A stretch of DNA of 45,474 bases from an uncultured Odoribacter sp. GTDB lineage: Bacteria; Bacteroidota; Bacteroidia; Bacteroidales; Marinifilaceae. The stretch spans positions 1 through 45,474 of the forward strand of contig CALUKF010000022.1 in NCBI GenBank assembly GCA_944321145.1, read 5' to 3'. Of the stretch, positions 34,483-43,123 are shown piece after piece (the stretch's first letter is position 1; each line of letters opens with the position of its first letter). The notes under the pieces are model-generated. The model searched no databases and had not been told where the DNA came from. It was given only the letters and a program-made list of their open reading frames with translations. A program made the position numbers and the translations under genes.

Positions 34483-34532
34483 CGGAAAATTTCGGTAGCG
34501 CGAGCGCGGATGCCGGAAGAAAAAGAATGATT

Positions 34533-35069
34533 ATGGACGAAAAGAAAGCATTGCGTAAAGAAATCAGGCAGTTGAAACAAACCTGCCCGCCGGAGGAGAA
34601 GCTCCGGAAATCGGCGTCGGTGTGGAAAAAAGTAGAGGGCATGCCGGTATTCCGGGAGGCGAAGACGGTGTTGGCTTATTGGTCGATGGACGACGAAGTG
34701 TATACGCACGATTTTGTGAAAAAGTGGGCTGGGCAGAAGACTTTTCTCTTGCCTTGCGTGCGGGGTGACGAATTGGAACTCCGTTACTTTGACGGGGAGG
34801 AGAAATTGGCTCCGGGCGAGGGCTATGCCATCCCGGAACCTGTGGGGGAGTTGTTTACGGATTGGGCGCAAATTGATTTGATACTGGTGCCGGGCGTTGC
34901 GTTCGACCGTGCGGGCAACCGCCTGGGGCGGGGCAAAGGCTACTACGACAAGGTGTTGAAGCAGACCCGCGCGCACAAGGCAGGTATCGCCTTCGATTTC
35001 CAAATGGTGGAGCAAGTGCCTGTCGAGCCGCACGATGTCAGGATGGACAGCGTGGTTTTCAGTAATTAA
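34533..35069 (+). CDS. 5-formyltetrahydrofolate cyclo-ligase
   Basis: About 178 residues from ATG 34533 (MDEKKALRKEIRQLK); ATG 34527 is equally near. An upstream in-frame ATG at 34452 is rejected because it lies before the -7 box at 34463-34470. The enzyme converts 5-formyl-THF to 5,10-methenyl-THF using ATP. Motifs: N-terminal KKALRKEIRQ substrate-binding helix, LPCVRGDELELRYF, GYAIPEP, and the signature RLGRGKGYYDKVL with PGVAFDRAGN before it. It is followed 15 bp later by an ECF sigma gene, so the two may be co-transcribed. Confidence 0.93.
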   Translation: MDEKKALRKEIRQLKQTCPPEEKLRKSASVWKKVEGMPVFREAKTVLAYWSMDDEVYTHDFVKKWAGQKTFLLPCVRGDELELRYFDGEEKLAPGEGYAIPEPVGELFTDWAQIDLILVPGVAFDRAGNRLGRGKGYYDKVLKQTRAHKAGIAFDFQMVEQVPVEPHDVRMDSVVFSN

Positions 35070-35084
35070 TAAAGTCCGTTGATT

Positions 35085-35654
35085 ATGGAGCCTAATGACG
35101 AAGATTTGATAAAACGTTTGAATGCCAAGGATAAACGGGCGTTCGAGGAGGTGTTTAAGAGGTTCTATTCATCGTTGTGTTACTTTGCCCATAAATGCGT
35201 AAAGGATATGGATGAGGCAGAGGATATTGTCCAGGATACTTTTGTGTGGTTCTATGAGCATGACAATCGTTTTAAGGACATGTTGGCATTGAAGTCATTC
35301 CTTTATAATTGTGTCTATCACAAAGCAATGAATTACCTGAAGGCACAGCGGGTGCGTTCGGAAGTACATGAAAAGTTGAAGGCGGAGTGGTCGGAGGTTG
35401 ATGAAGAGTATGAGGAGTTTCAAGTAGAGGCAGAGGTGTTTGAAGAGATTTTTAGAGCAATAGACGAGTTGCCGACAGAATGTGGAAAGATATTTAGAAT
35501 GAGCTATATTGAGCATAAAAGCACGAAAGCTATTATGGAAGAATTGCACATTGCCGAGTCGACTGTCAAGACCCAACGGCAGCGGGCGAAGGAGGCTCTT
35601 CGGGATAAATTGAAGCATTTGTACACTTTTGCTGTATTTATTTTATTTAATTAA
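35085..35654 (+). CDS. ECF RNA polymerase sigma factor (second SusCD locus)
   Basis: About 189 residues from ATG 35085, preferred over the in-frame TTG at 35079. Region 2 (about 8-75) has DKRAFEEVFKRFYSSLCYFA and EAEDIVQDTFVWFYEH; region 4 (about 120-175) has IDELPTECGKIFRMSYIEHK, then a helix-turn-helix with AESTVKTQRQRAKEAL. This is the usual short sigma-70 factor paired with a FecR anti-sigma factor in front of a SusC/SusD locus. The fecR gene starts 57 bp downstream. It probably also receives transcripts from the cyclo-ligase promoter 15 bp upstream of it. Confidence 0.93.
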   Translation: MEPNDEDLIKRLNAKDKRAFEEVFKRFYSSLCYFAHKCVKDMDEAEDIVQDTFVWFYEHDNRFKDMLALKSFLYNCVYHKAMNYLKAQRVRSEVHEKLKAEWSEVDEEYEEFQVEAEVFEEIFRAIDELPTECGKIFRMSYIEHKSTKAIMEELHIAESTVKTQRQRAKEALRDKLKHLYTFAVFILFN

Positions 35655-35711
35655 CATGCTGTTTTGTCATCCTTTTTCGTTTTCAGTTGCTTTAAGGGAA
35701 AACAGAAAAGC

Positions 35712-36851
35712 ATGACGATTATGTATAAGAAGATAGCGCATTTGATATTTCTTGCCTTATTTGGCTTGGAGAACGAGACCCAACGGGCAGAGTTGGAAGA
35801 ATGGCTTGGACGCAAAGAGCGGAACCGGCGCCTGTATAAACGCCTGCAAGAGGAGGGGAGCCATTCGTTGGAGGTATATGCCGGTTTTGACGTAGAGAAA
35901 GGATGGCGGCAAGTGGAGAAACGCTTGCGCCGTTTACATTACCGGAGTTTGGCAAGGCGGGCAGTGCCTTATGCTGCGGCGGTGTTGTTGGTTTTGGGCG
36001 TGGGAATTTATACCATGTCGCACTTGAATACTCCTCAAGAGAATGTGGTATTAGCAGATTGCGAAGTTTTGTTGCCGGGCGGTTTCAAGGCTCGTTTGTT
36101 GACTGAAAGCGGAGAGATTTTTGATTTGGAGGAGAAAGGTGTGCTGCAAGTAGATGGAAACCGTTTGCAAAATGATGGCGAACGGTTGGTCTATGGACAA
36201 GAGCAAGAAGGGGCATCTGTCCGTCGCCATACGTTGCAGGTGCCGAGGGGCGGGGAATATCACTTGGTGTTGGCGGACGGGACGCAAGTATGGCTGAATG
36301 CGGAAACGGAATTGACTTACCCGACGGCATTTCCGGGGGATAACCGGCGTGTCCGGGTGAAGGGCGAGGCTTATTTTGAAGTTGCGAAAGATGACGGCAA
36401 ACCTTTTATTGTGGAGATGGAAGGTTGGCGAGTGCAGGTGGTGGGAACGGCTTTCAATGTGAGCGCTTATCCTGCGGAACGGCAGCATGTCACTCTGGCG
36501 GAAGGATGTGTGAGGGCAATACAGGGAGAAGAGGTTGAGGTGCTCTCGCCCGGCGAACAGGCTGAAATAACTTCGCAAGGCATGGCTGTGCGCGAAGTCA
36601 ATGTGGAGAATTACACGGCATGGCGGAAAAAACGGTTTGTATTTCGGAGCGAACCGTTTCCGGATTTGGTGAAGGAATTGGAGCGTTGGTATGATGTACG
36701 CATCATTTTAGATGAAGGAGTCCGTGATATCCGGCTTACGGTCAATTTGCCCAAGTATGAGGAATTGAACAAGCTATTGACTATTATTGAGGACATTGCC
36801 CGCGTGGATTGCAAAGTCCAAGGGCGGGAAATCATAATAAAGAAAGAATAA
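35712..36851 (+). CDS. FecR-family anti-sigma factor (second SusCD locus)
   Basis: About 379 residues from ATG 35712 (ATG 35721 also possible; the TTG at 35664 is less likely). The cytoplasmic sigma-binding part has NETQRAELEEWLGRKERNRR. One membrane helix lies at about 84-101 (VPYAAAVLLVLGVGIYTM). The periplasmic FecR core (HLVLADGTQVWLNAETELTY, KGEAYFEVAKDDGKPFIVEM) is followed by a C-terminal DUF4974-like domain (PFPDLVKELERWYDVRIILD). It should transmit the state of the downstream STN-bearing SusC to the preceding sigma factor. About 100 bp with two hairpins separate it from susC. Confidence 0.92.
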   Translation: MTIMYKKIAHLIFLALFGLENETQRAELEEWLGRKERNRRLYKRLQEEGSHSLEVYAGFDVEKGWRQVEKRLRRLHYRSLARRAVPYAAAVLLVLGVGIYTMSHLNTPQENVVLADCEVLLPGGFKARLLTESGEIFDLEEKGVLQVDGNRLQNDGERLVYGQEQEGASVRRHTLQVPRGGEYHLVLADGTQVWLNAETELTYPTAFPGDNRRVRVKGEAYFEVAKDDGKPFIVEMEGWRVQVVGTAFNVSAYPAERQHVTLAEGCVRAIQGEEVEVLSPGEQAEITSQGMAVREVNVENYTAWRKKRFVFRSEPFPDLVKELERWYDVRIILDEGVRDIRLTVNLPKYEELNKLLTIIEDIARVDCKVQGREIIIKKE

Positions 36852-36860
36852 AACGAAAAC

Positions 36861-36921
36861 AGGGAAGTATTGCGAGTACTCCCCTGCCATAAATAATTCA
36901 CCTCCTGTTTAACGGACAGGA
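36861..36921 (+). promoter_or_regulatory. two hairpins between fecR and susC
   Basis: CAGGGAAGTA (36861-36870) pairs with TACTCCCCTG (36878-36887), ten positions with one mismatch. TCCTGT (36903-36908) pairs with ACAGGA (36916-36921). No strong T-run follows, so attenuation or mRNA processing is more likely than full termination. The first hairpin has the same size and place as 1549-1582 in the other locus. Confidence 0.5.
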
Positions 36922-36951
36922 ATTTTATAAACTTATTTATTTCACAAATCT

Positions 36952-39900
36952 ATGAAAAATTCCCGAGAATTTGATGTCGGTAAGTCCGATGTCGCAAAAA
37001 AAGTTGTTTTGAGAATGAAACTGATTGTATGTATTTTAGTTTTAGGATTTTCAACGGCTTGGGCGGAAGTAAATGCCCAAATCAAGTTGAATTTGACACT
37101 GAAAAATGCCACGTTGGCAGAAGTGTTCGAGGAGATTACCCGCCAGACGGGTTACTATTTTGCCTATAGTGACAATTTGTTGGAGGGCAAGGGACGTGTA
37201 GATGTCAAGGCGGAGAATGAGGATTTGTCTGAGGTGTTGAAAGCGTGTTTGCAGAAGTCCGGTTTGGGCTTTCGTTTGGAAGGCAATGTAATTCTCGTTT
37301 CAGATAAGTATTTTGAATTGCCGCAACCCAATAAACGTGAGGTGCGGGGAATTGTTACCGATAAAGACAGGCAGCCGCTTCCAGGGGTTACGGTTTTGGT
37401 GAAAGGAACTACACAGGGAGTTGCGACCCATGTAGACGGAGCTTATGGCATTGTCCTGCCACAAGGAGTAGAGGTTACTTTGGTTTTTTCTTTTGTCGGC
37501 ATGAAGACGCAAGAAATCAAGGTGTCAGACAATGAAAAAGTAATTAACGTGGTGATGGAAGCGGACATGGAAGATTTGCAGGAAGTGGTAGTGACCGGTT
37601 ATTCTATTTTGCCGAAGGAACGGGCAACCGGCTCCATCAATGTGATTTCGCAGCGGCAGTTGGACAAACCGGCGACTAATTTTGCTTCCCGCCTGATAGG
37701 AACGACTGCGGGACTTGCCTCTACGTTGGATGCAGAGGGAAATCCGACTTTTGAGATTCGCGGGCAAACTTCGTTGTACGCTAATGCGCAGCCGCTTTTA
37801 GTGGTGGACGGATTCCCTGTGGAGGGCGGTTTCAATAGCATTAATCCGAATGATGTGGCGAGTGTGACCGTGTTGAAAGATGCTGCTGCAGCTTCTATCT
37901 GGGGTGCACGTGCTGCCAATGGCGTGATTGTCGTTACGACCAAGAAGGCGGATAGTGGCGACCGATTGAAGGTGGAGTTGAGCGGTTTTGTGAAAGTGTC
38001 CCCGAAATTGGATTTGGATTACGTGAATCCTTTGGCGTCCTCTTCCGAGACTGTGGACTATGAGATGAAGGCGTTTAACAAGTGGGGAGCTATTTTTAAT
38101 AACGGGAATTTAATGAATGATTATAGCAAAGCTTATTCCCAAGCCTTGACTGCATTGAATGAGAACTATTTGGGGAATCTTACTGAAGATGAAATGAATG
38201 CGATTCTGAATCGTCTGCGCACGCAGGACAACCGTGACCAAATACGGAAATACATGTTGGCTGTGCCTGTCAGCCAGCAGTATAATGTGTCGATTTCCAA
38301 TGCTTCCCAGCGGGCAAGCAACCTTCTTTCGCTGATGTTTATGGACAAGCAATCGCAATTTAAGGAAACCGGCTCGCAGGAGTACATGCTGAATTACCGG
38401 AATACTTCCCAATTGGCAAAATGGTTGGATTTCAATGCTTCGGTGATGTTTCGCTATGCAAAAGAACAAAATGATGGCTGCTCTTTAAGTGATATCCAGA
38501 ATCTTTCTCCATACGATATGCTGAAAAATGAGGATGGTTCATATACCAATGTCGTTAATGATTATTATCAGCCCATTATTGACGACCAAGTGCCAACGGA
38601 ATTATTTCCCTATTCCGACTGGTCGTATAATCCAATTGTGGAAATGAATAACCGCGACTTAACGGATGAGACGCTTAATATCCGTTTGCAAGCAGGGTTG
38701 TCTGTGAAGTTGATGAAAGGTTTGACTTATGATGGGAAGTTCCAATATGAGTTATTGCAGGAAGACAGCAAAAGCCGTTACATGGAAGATTCTTATTATG
38801 TGCGTAATTTAGTAAATACATCTTCTACATGGGATAAGAATAACAATACTGTGACTCAGAATGTTTCTTCAGGAGACGTGCTTACAGAACGGCGGGTGCG
38901 TACTGTGGGGTATAATTTGAGAAACCAATTGAATTATAGTGGTCGTTTTAATCACCATGAAATAGATGTGTTGGTTGGTACTGAAATCAGTAATCGGGTG
39001 ATAAATGGTACTGACTATCCAACTGTTTATGGCTATGATGATGAAAAACTTACGGTTGGTGCATTGCTGAATGGTGTTACTGTAACCAATTGGATGAATT
39101 CCATTTATACATTTGATTATCAAACAAGATTTTCTGAAAGTACAGCGCGTTATTTTTCTTTGTATGGAAATGCTGCTTATACATTTGATGGTAAATATAC
39201 GTTGTCCGGCAGTATCCGTACGGATGCCTCTAATTTGATTACTGATGATCCTTCTTATCGTTATTCTCCTTTTTGGTCATTGGGATTGCGTTGGCAAATG
39301 TATCGTGAACATTTTCTGCAAAGTGTTTCATGGTTGGATAGGTTAACATTGCGCTTGACTTATGGCTTTAATGGCAATGTAGACAGCAGCACTTCATTTA
39401 TTCCATTGATTTCTATGGAATCTACGCCGGACATTTATACAGATGAAATAACGGCGACTATTGCCAGTTTTGGCAATCCTACCCTTCGTTGGGAAAAAGT
39501 AGGGACGCTCAATGTGGGTTTTGATTATTCTTTGTTTGAGGGGAAATTGTCTGGGAAATTGGATGTTTACCGCAAAGCCGGAAAAGACTTGTTGGCTGAA
39601 ATTTCCATTCCTTCTTTGCATGGGACAACCAGTCAGAAGTTTAATAATGCACGGATGTTGAATACAGGCGTGGAGTTGGAAGTCGGTACAGCCATGCAGT
39701 TTGGAGAGGTAGAATGGTGGGGAAGTTTGAATTTTGCATACAATAAAAATAAAATCACAGAACTTTACCGTCAAAATTATTATGCTTCTGATTTGGCATA
39801 CGGGGGTACTGCTGCTTATGTTGAAGGCAAGAATGCCCAGACGCTTTGGGCATACGATTATGCCGGAGTCTATAATGTAGGCACGAAGGAGTCTCCTGAT

Positions 39901-40482
39901 TTGCAGCCGATGATTGAAGGTCCTGAGGGGCGTTTTACTTTTGCAGATGGAACGCCAGGAGGGAATGCCACAACCTATATGCTGGATATGGGTACTTTAG
40001 TCGCTCCTTATACCATGGGCTTCAGCAGTTATTTTACATACCGGAATCTTGATTTTTCTTTTATTCTGACGGGAAAGTTCGGGCATGTCTTTAAGCACCA
40101 TTCCTTTAATTATCCCAATTTGAATGGGAAAGCTTTGCCGAATGCCCGGTATGATGAAGTTTTGAATTGCGATCCGATGGAGATGTTGCCTTTGCCTCAG
40201 AATGAAACGGAACAGAGTTATGGTTTTTGGGGTGCTTATTATCCTTTTTTAGATTACCTGACGGACAAAGCAAATCATGTGCGTTTGCAGGAAGTGAATC
40301 TGACCTACCGTTTCCCTTCTAAATGGTTTGGAAACTCCGGTTTGAAGAATCTGCAGATTTATGGTCAAGCGAACAATTTATTTGTTATCAAAAACAACAA
40401 ATATGGAGAAGATCCGGAAACACCGCTGGGCACTCTTCGCTTGCAACCGCAATATACGTTTGGATTTAAGTTGGAATTTTAA
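36952..40482 (+). CDS. SusC/RagA-family TonB-dependent receptor with STN domain (second locus)
   Basis: A 1176-residue outer-membrane transporter with the same plan as the first: long cytoplasmic lead before the signal (VLGFSTAWAEVNAQ), STN domain about 45-115 (NATLAEVFEEITRQTGYYFA), carboxypeptidase-regulatory domain about 130-205 (GIVTDKDRQPLPGVTVLVKG), TonB-box region near LQEVVVTGYS, plug with FEIRGQTSLYANAQPLLVVD and SVTVLKDAAAASIWGARAAN, then a barrel ending PQYTFGFKLEF. It signals through FecR and imports a ligand bound by the next gene's SusD. Its base composition is more even than that of the first susC. Confidence 0.94.
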   Translation: MKNSREFDVGKSDVAKKVVLRMKLIVCILVLGFSTAWAEVNAQIKLNLTLKNATLAEVFEEITRQTGYYFAYSDNLLEGKGRVDVKAENEDLSEVLKACLQKSGLGFRLEGNVILVSDKYFELPQPNKREVRGIVTDKDRQPLPGVTVLVKGTTQGVATHVDGAYGIVLPQGVEVTLVFSFVGMKTQEIKVSDNEKVINVVMEADMEDLQEVVVTGYSILPKERATGSINVISQRQLDKPATNFASRLIGTTAGLASTLDAEGNPTFEIRGQTSLYANAQPLLVVDGFPVEGGFNSINPNDVASVTVLKDAAAASIWGARAANGVIVVTTKKADSGDRLKVELSGFVKVSPKLDLDYVNPLASSSETVDYEMKAFNKWGAIFNNGNLMNDYSKAYSQALTALNENYLGNLTEDEMNAILNRLRTQDNRDQIRKYMLAVPVSQQYNVSISNASQRASNLLSLMFMDKQSQFKETGSQEYMLNYRNTSQLAKWLDFNASVMFRYAKEQNDGCSLSDIQNLSPYDMLKNEDGSYTNVVNDYYQPIIDDQVPTELFPYSDWSYNPIVEMNNRDLTDETLNIRLQAGLSVKLMKGLTYDGKFQYELLQEDSKSRYMEDSYYVRNLVNTSSTWDKNNNTVTQNVSSGDVLTERRVRTVGYNLRNQLNYSGRFNHHEIDVLVGTEISNRVINGTDYPTVYGYDDEKLTVGALLNGVTVTNWMNSIYTFDYQTRFSESTARYFSLYGNAAYTFDGKYTLSGSIRTDASNLITDDPSYRYSPFWSLGLRWQMYREHFLQSVSWLDRLTLRLTYGFNGNVDSSTSFIPLISMESTPDIYTDEITATIASFGNPTLRWEKVGTLNVGFDYSLFEGKLSGKLDVYRKAGKDLLAEISIPSLHGTTSQKFNNARMLNTGVELEVGTAMQFGEVEWWGSLNFAYNKNKITELYRQNYYASDLAYGGTAAYVEGKNAQTLWAYDYAGVYNVGTKESPDLQPMIEGPEGRFTFADGTPGGNATTYMLDMGTLVAPYTMGFSSYFTYRNLDFSFILTGKFGHVFKHHSFNYPNLNGKALPNARYDEVLNCDPMEMLPLPQNETEQSYGFWGAYYPFLDYLTDKANHVRLQEVNLTYRFPSKWFGNSGLKNLQIYGQANNLFVIKNNKYGEDPETPLGTLRLQPQYTFGFKLEF

Positions 40483-40488
40483 AATGAG

Positions 40489-42012
40489 ATGATTATGAAA
40501 ACTATACAACTATTAGTAGGAATGTTTTGCTCCATGATACTATTGGAGAGTTGTAATGACTTTTTGGACGAGCAGCCGTCTAAAAGTACCAATTTGCCAG
40601 TGACGACAGTGGAACAGTTGGATGCTATTTTAGCTCGCTATACGGATTTTTGTGCTGAGTCGAATGTGGTTGCAGTGAGTGCTCATGACGATTATGGCTT
40701 TCCGGTTGAATTGTATGATGCCCAGCCTATGATTTTTTATCCGCAGAGTCCTGTTTTGCAGGCTGCGTTTTGGGAGTACGACATTTTGAAAGAACAGGGC
40801 GAGGATGATTTTTGGGGAGGAAGCAGTGCCAAGCAAGGTGAATATTCCAAAATATTTCGGGCAAATATGGTCTTGGAATCATTGGACGATGTGGAAGGTT
40901 CAGAAGAGGATAAAGCCCGTTTGCGGGCAGAAGCCCATTTTATCCGTGCCTATAGCCATTGGAATTTAGTGAATACTTATGGTTTGCCCTATACAGAAAC
41001 AAATGCGTCGGAACCGGGAATCCCTTTGAAGCGTTCCACCAGTTTTGAGGAATCTTCTGCGCGGGCTACTTTGGAAGCGACTTATTCTTTTATCGAGTCA
41101 GAATTGCAGGAGGCTTTGAAGTGTACAACTCCTTTGATGCAGGAAGGTACTCCCAAACACTGGCGTGCTAATACAGCAGCGATTAATGGTTTTGCAGCCC
41201 GTTTTTATTTGAATTGTAGTGATTATGAGCAAGCATTGCATTATGCAGAGGAAGCGTTGAAAGAATATGATGTTCTGGTGGATTACAATACTGAGATGGG
41301 CGAAGAGGATATTATGGGCATGAATATTCTTTTTCCTTCAACATTTGATATCTCTTTTGACAACTATACGAAGATCATAGGGTGGAAAGAGTTCCTTTAT
41401 ATGCGTTTGCTTTATGCAGTTACTATTGATGCTCTTTATTTTCCAAGCCAAGATTTGTTGGATAGCTATGACAAAGAACATGATTTACGTTATCGCTACC
41501 ACATGGTTGAAGGCGTGATGGAAACAATGTATGCTTCCGTTGTGGATTATCCCATTTATACGTTCTTCACCTTAACTGATATGCCAAGTGGACCTACGAC
41601 AGCCGAAATGTATCTCATTAAAGCAGAATGTCAAGCACGTTTGGGGGATTATATGGATGCTTTGGAAACAGTGAATATTCTTCGGGCAAAACGTATGGAG
41701 CCGGGTGAGTGGGTAAACTTGAAGGCTTCCAACCAGCAGGAGGCGATTATGCAGATATTGGAGGAAAGACGCCGTGAGATGCCTTTTGCCCAGCGTTGGT
41801 TTGATCTCCGTCGTTTGAATAATAATGAGACGGATTATGACGATGTGGAGAACATAACAAAAGAATTTTATCGTTTTACGTCTGCTACAATCTATGGCGA
41901 TGAGGAACCGTTGACATATACGTTGGAAAAAAATTCCCGGAAGTATGCCTTGCCGATAAATGAGAATGAAATTGAATTGTCTAACGGAGCTCTTGAACAA
42001 AATGTATATTGA
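40489..42012 (+). CDS. SusD/RagB-family lipoprotein (second locus)
   Basis: A 507-residue surface lipoprotein. Signal with lipobox ending ILLESC, then NDFLDEQPSKSTNLP. Family features: RLRAEAHFIRAYSHWNLVNT, EPGIPLKRSTSFEESSAR, KHWRANTAAINGFAARFYLN, YLIKAECQARLGDYMDALET and EERRREMPFAQRWFDLRRL. It lies 6 bp after susC (ATG 40495 is an alternative start). It caps the importer and binds the ligand, which cannot be named from sequence. The next gene starts 1 bp after the stop, so the operon continues. Confidence 0.94.
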   Translation: MIMKTIQLLVGMFCSMILLESCNDFLDEQPSKSTNLPVTTVEQLDAILARYTDFCAESNVVAVSAHDDYGFPVELYDAQPMIFYPQSPVLQAAFWEYDILKEQGEDDFWGGSSAKQGEYSKIFRANMVLESLDDVEGSEEDKARLRAEAHFIRAYSHWNLVNTYGLPYTETNASEPGIPLKRSTSFEESSARATLEATYSFIESELQEALKCTTPLMQEGTPKHWRANTAAINGFAARFYLNCSDYEQALHYAEEALKEYDVLVDYNTEMGEEDIMGMNILFPSTFDISFDNYTKIIGWKEFLYMRLLYAVTIDALYFPSQDLLDSYDKEHDLRYRYHMVEGVMETMYASVVDYPIYTFFTLTDMPSGPTTAEMYLIKAECQARLGDYMDALETVNILRAKRMEPGEWVNLKASNQQEAIMQILEERRREMPFAQRWFDLRRLNNNETDYDDVENITKEFYRFTSATIYGDEEPLTYTLEKNSRKYALPINENEIELSNGALEQNVY

Positions 42013-42013
42013 T

Positions 42014-43111
42014 ATGCGGAAAACAATTCTTATAGGAATGGCAATGGCTTTAGTCGCTTGCCAACAGCCTGCCTGTAATATAGATGGCGAGTTGGAACAA
42101 CTGGCTTGTGATGAAGGGAAAGTTTATTTGCAAGTGATGGATGACCAGACAATGCAGTTTCAAATTTTAGATTCTACAGTTGTCCGGAATGGCAAATTTC
42201 ATTTTGCCTACAATGGAATAGTCCCCCAAACCGGTATGGTGGCAGTGTTGAAAGATGGAAAGAATGTATGGGGTACGCAATTCATTGTAGAGCCCGGTAG
42301 AGTTTTTTTGCAGGCTGACGACCAAGGATATGCACGTATTGGAGGAACCTTAAATAATGATTTGTTGCAAAAGCATTTGGAACGTTGGAATCAACCGTTG
42401 GAAAAAATGCAGGCAGTGAATGCAGAATTGACTCGTTTGCAGGAAGCAGGAAAGTTGACCAATGCGCTTTTTGATTCTTTAGATCGCATAAATCAAGGCT
42501 ATATGCGTGAGATGCGTCTTTTGGCATTGGCATTTGCAGAGCAGCACATCAATACTCCCGCAGGACATGCCGTATTGCCTGAAATATTCGGACTTCCGGA
42601 ACGGTTGTTAGTAAACGTGGCAGAAAAAGCCGATTCCGTGACTTTGCGTTTGCCGTTAATGCAGCAGTTGGTAAATCGGGTAAACGTATATAAGGCAGTG
42701 GAAATCGGCAAGCCTTTTCAGGACTTCACGGCATTGAAACTGGATGGCAGTCAAGGCAAACTTTCAGATTATGCGGGGAAGGGAAAGTATGTTTTGCTTG
42801 ACTTTTGGGCTTCATGGTGTAAACCCTGTTGTGAAGAGATGCCACGGTTGAAACGCTTGTATAAGAAATACAAAGCCGATTTGGAGATTGTCGGGGTTTC
42901 CATTGAATCGGACAGCAAGGCTTGGCGGGATAAGATTGCTGATTTGAAAATGGATTGGGTACAGTTGCAGGATACGACAGAAGAAGCTGCTGATACTTAC
43001 GTGGTAGGAGCTATCCCTCATACGGTGCTGATTGACCCTTCGGGGAAAATTATTGCTAAAAACTTGCAGGGTGAAGAGTTGGAAAATACAATAGTGGAAC
43101 ATTTAAAATAA
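42014..43111 (+). CDS. TlpA-like thiol-disulfide oxidoreductase, lipoprotein type, with DUF4369-like N-domain
   Basis: About 365 residues from ATG 42014, next to the SusD stop; an overlapping ATG at 42002 is possible. Lipoprotein signal MRKTILIGMAMALVAC. The N-terminal beta-rich region (about 20-115) resembles DUF4369, followed by a helical stretch and a C-terminal thioredoxin domain (about 230-365) with the redox motif Cys269-x-x-Cys272 in FWASWCKPCC and the cis-proline region GAIPHTVLIDPSG. It probably reduces or reshuffles disulfides at the envelope, perhaps on imported cargo. It is followed 12 bp later by a second TlpA-like gene. Confidence 0.9.
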   Translation: MRKTILIGMAMALVACQQPACNIDGELEQLACDEGKVYLQVMDDQTMQFQILDSTVVRNGKFHFAYNGIVPQTGMVAVLKDGKNVWGTQFIVEPGRVFLQADDQGYARIGGTLNNDLLQKHLERWNQPLEKMQAVNAELTRLQEAGKLTNALFDSLDRINQGYMREMRLLALAFAEQHINTPAGHAVLPEIFGLPERLLVNVAEKADSVTLRLPLMQQLVNRVNVYKAVEIGKPFQDFTALKLDGSQGKLSDYAGKGKYVLLDFWASWCKPCCEEMPRLKRLYKKYKADLEIVGVSIESDSKAWRDKIADLKMDWVQLQDTTEEAADTYVVGAIPHTVLIDPSGKIIAKNLQGEELENTIVEHLK

Positions 43112-43123
43112 CGAAAAGAGAAT

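Noticed and set aside
34452-34526. Upstream ATG for the 5-FTHF cyclo-ligase
   Set aside because: It precedes the -7 box, so it would not be in the transcript; family proteins begin near DEKKALRKEIR.
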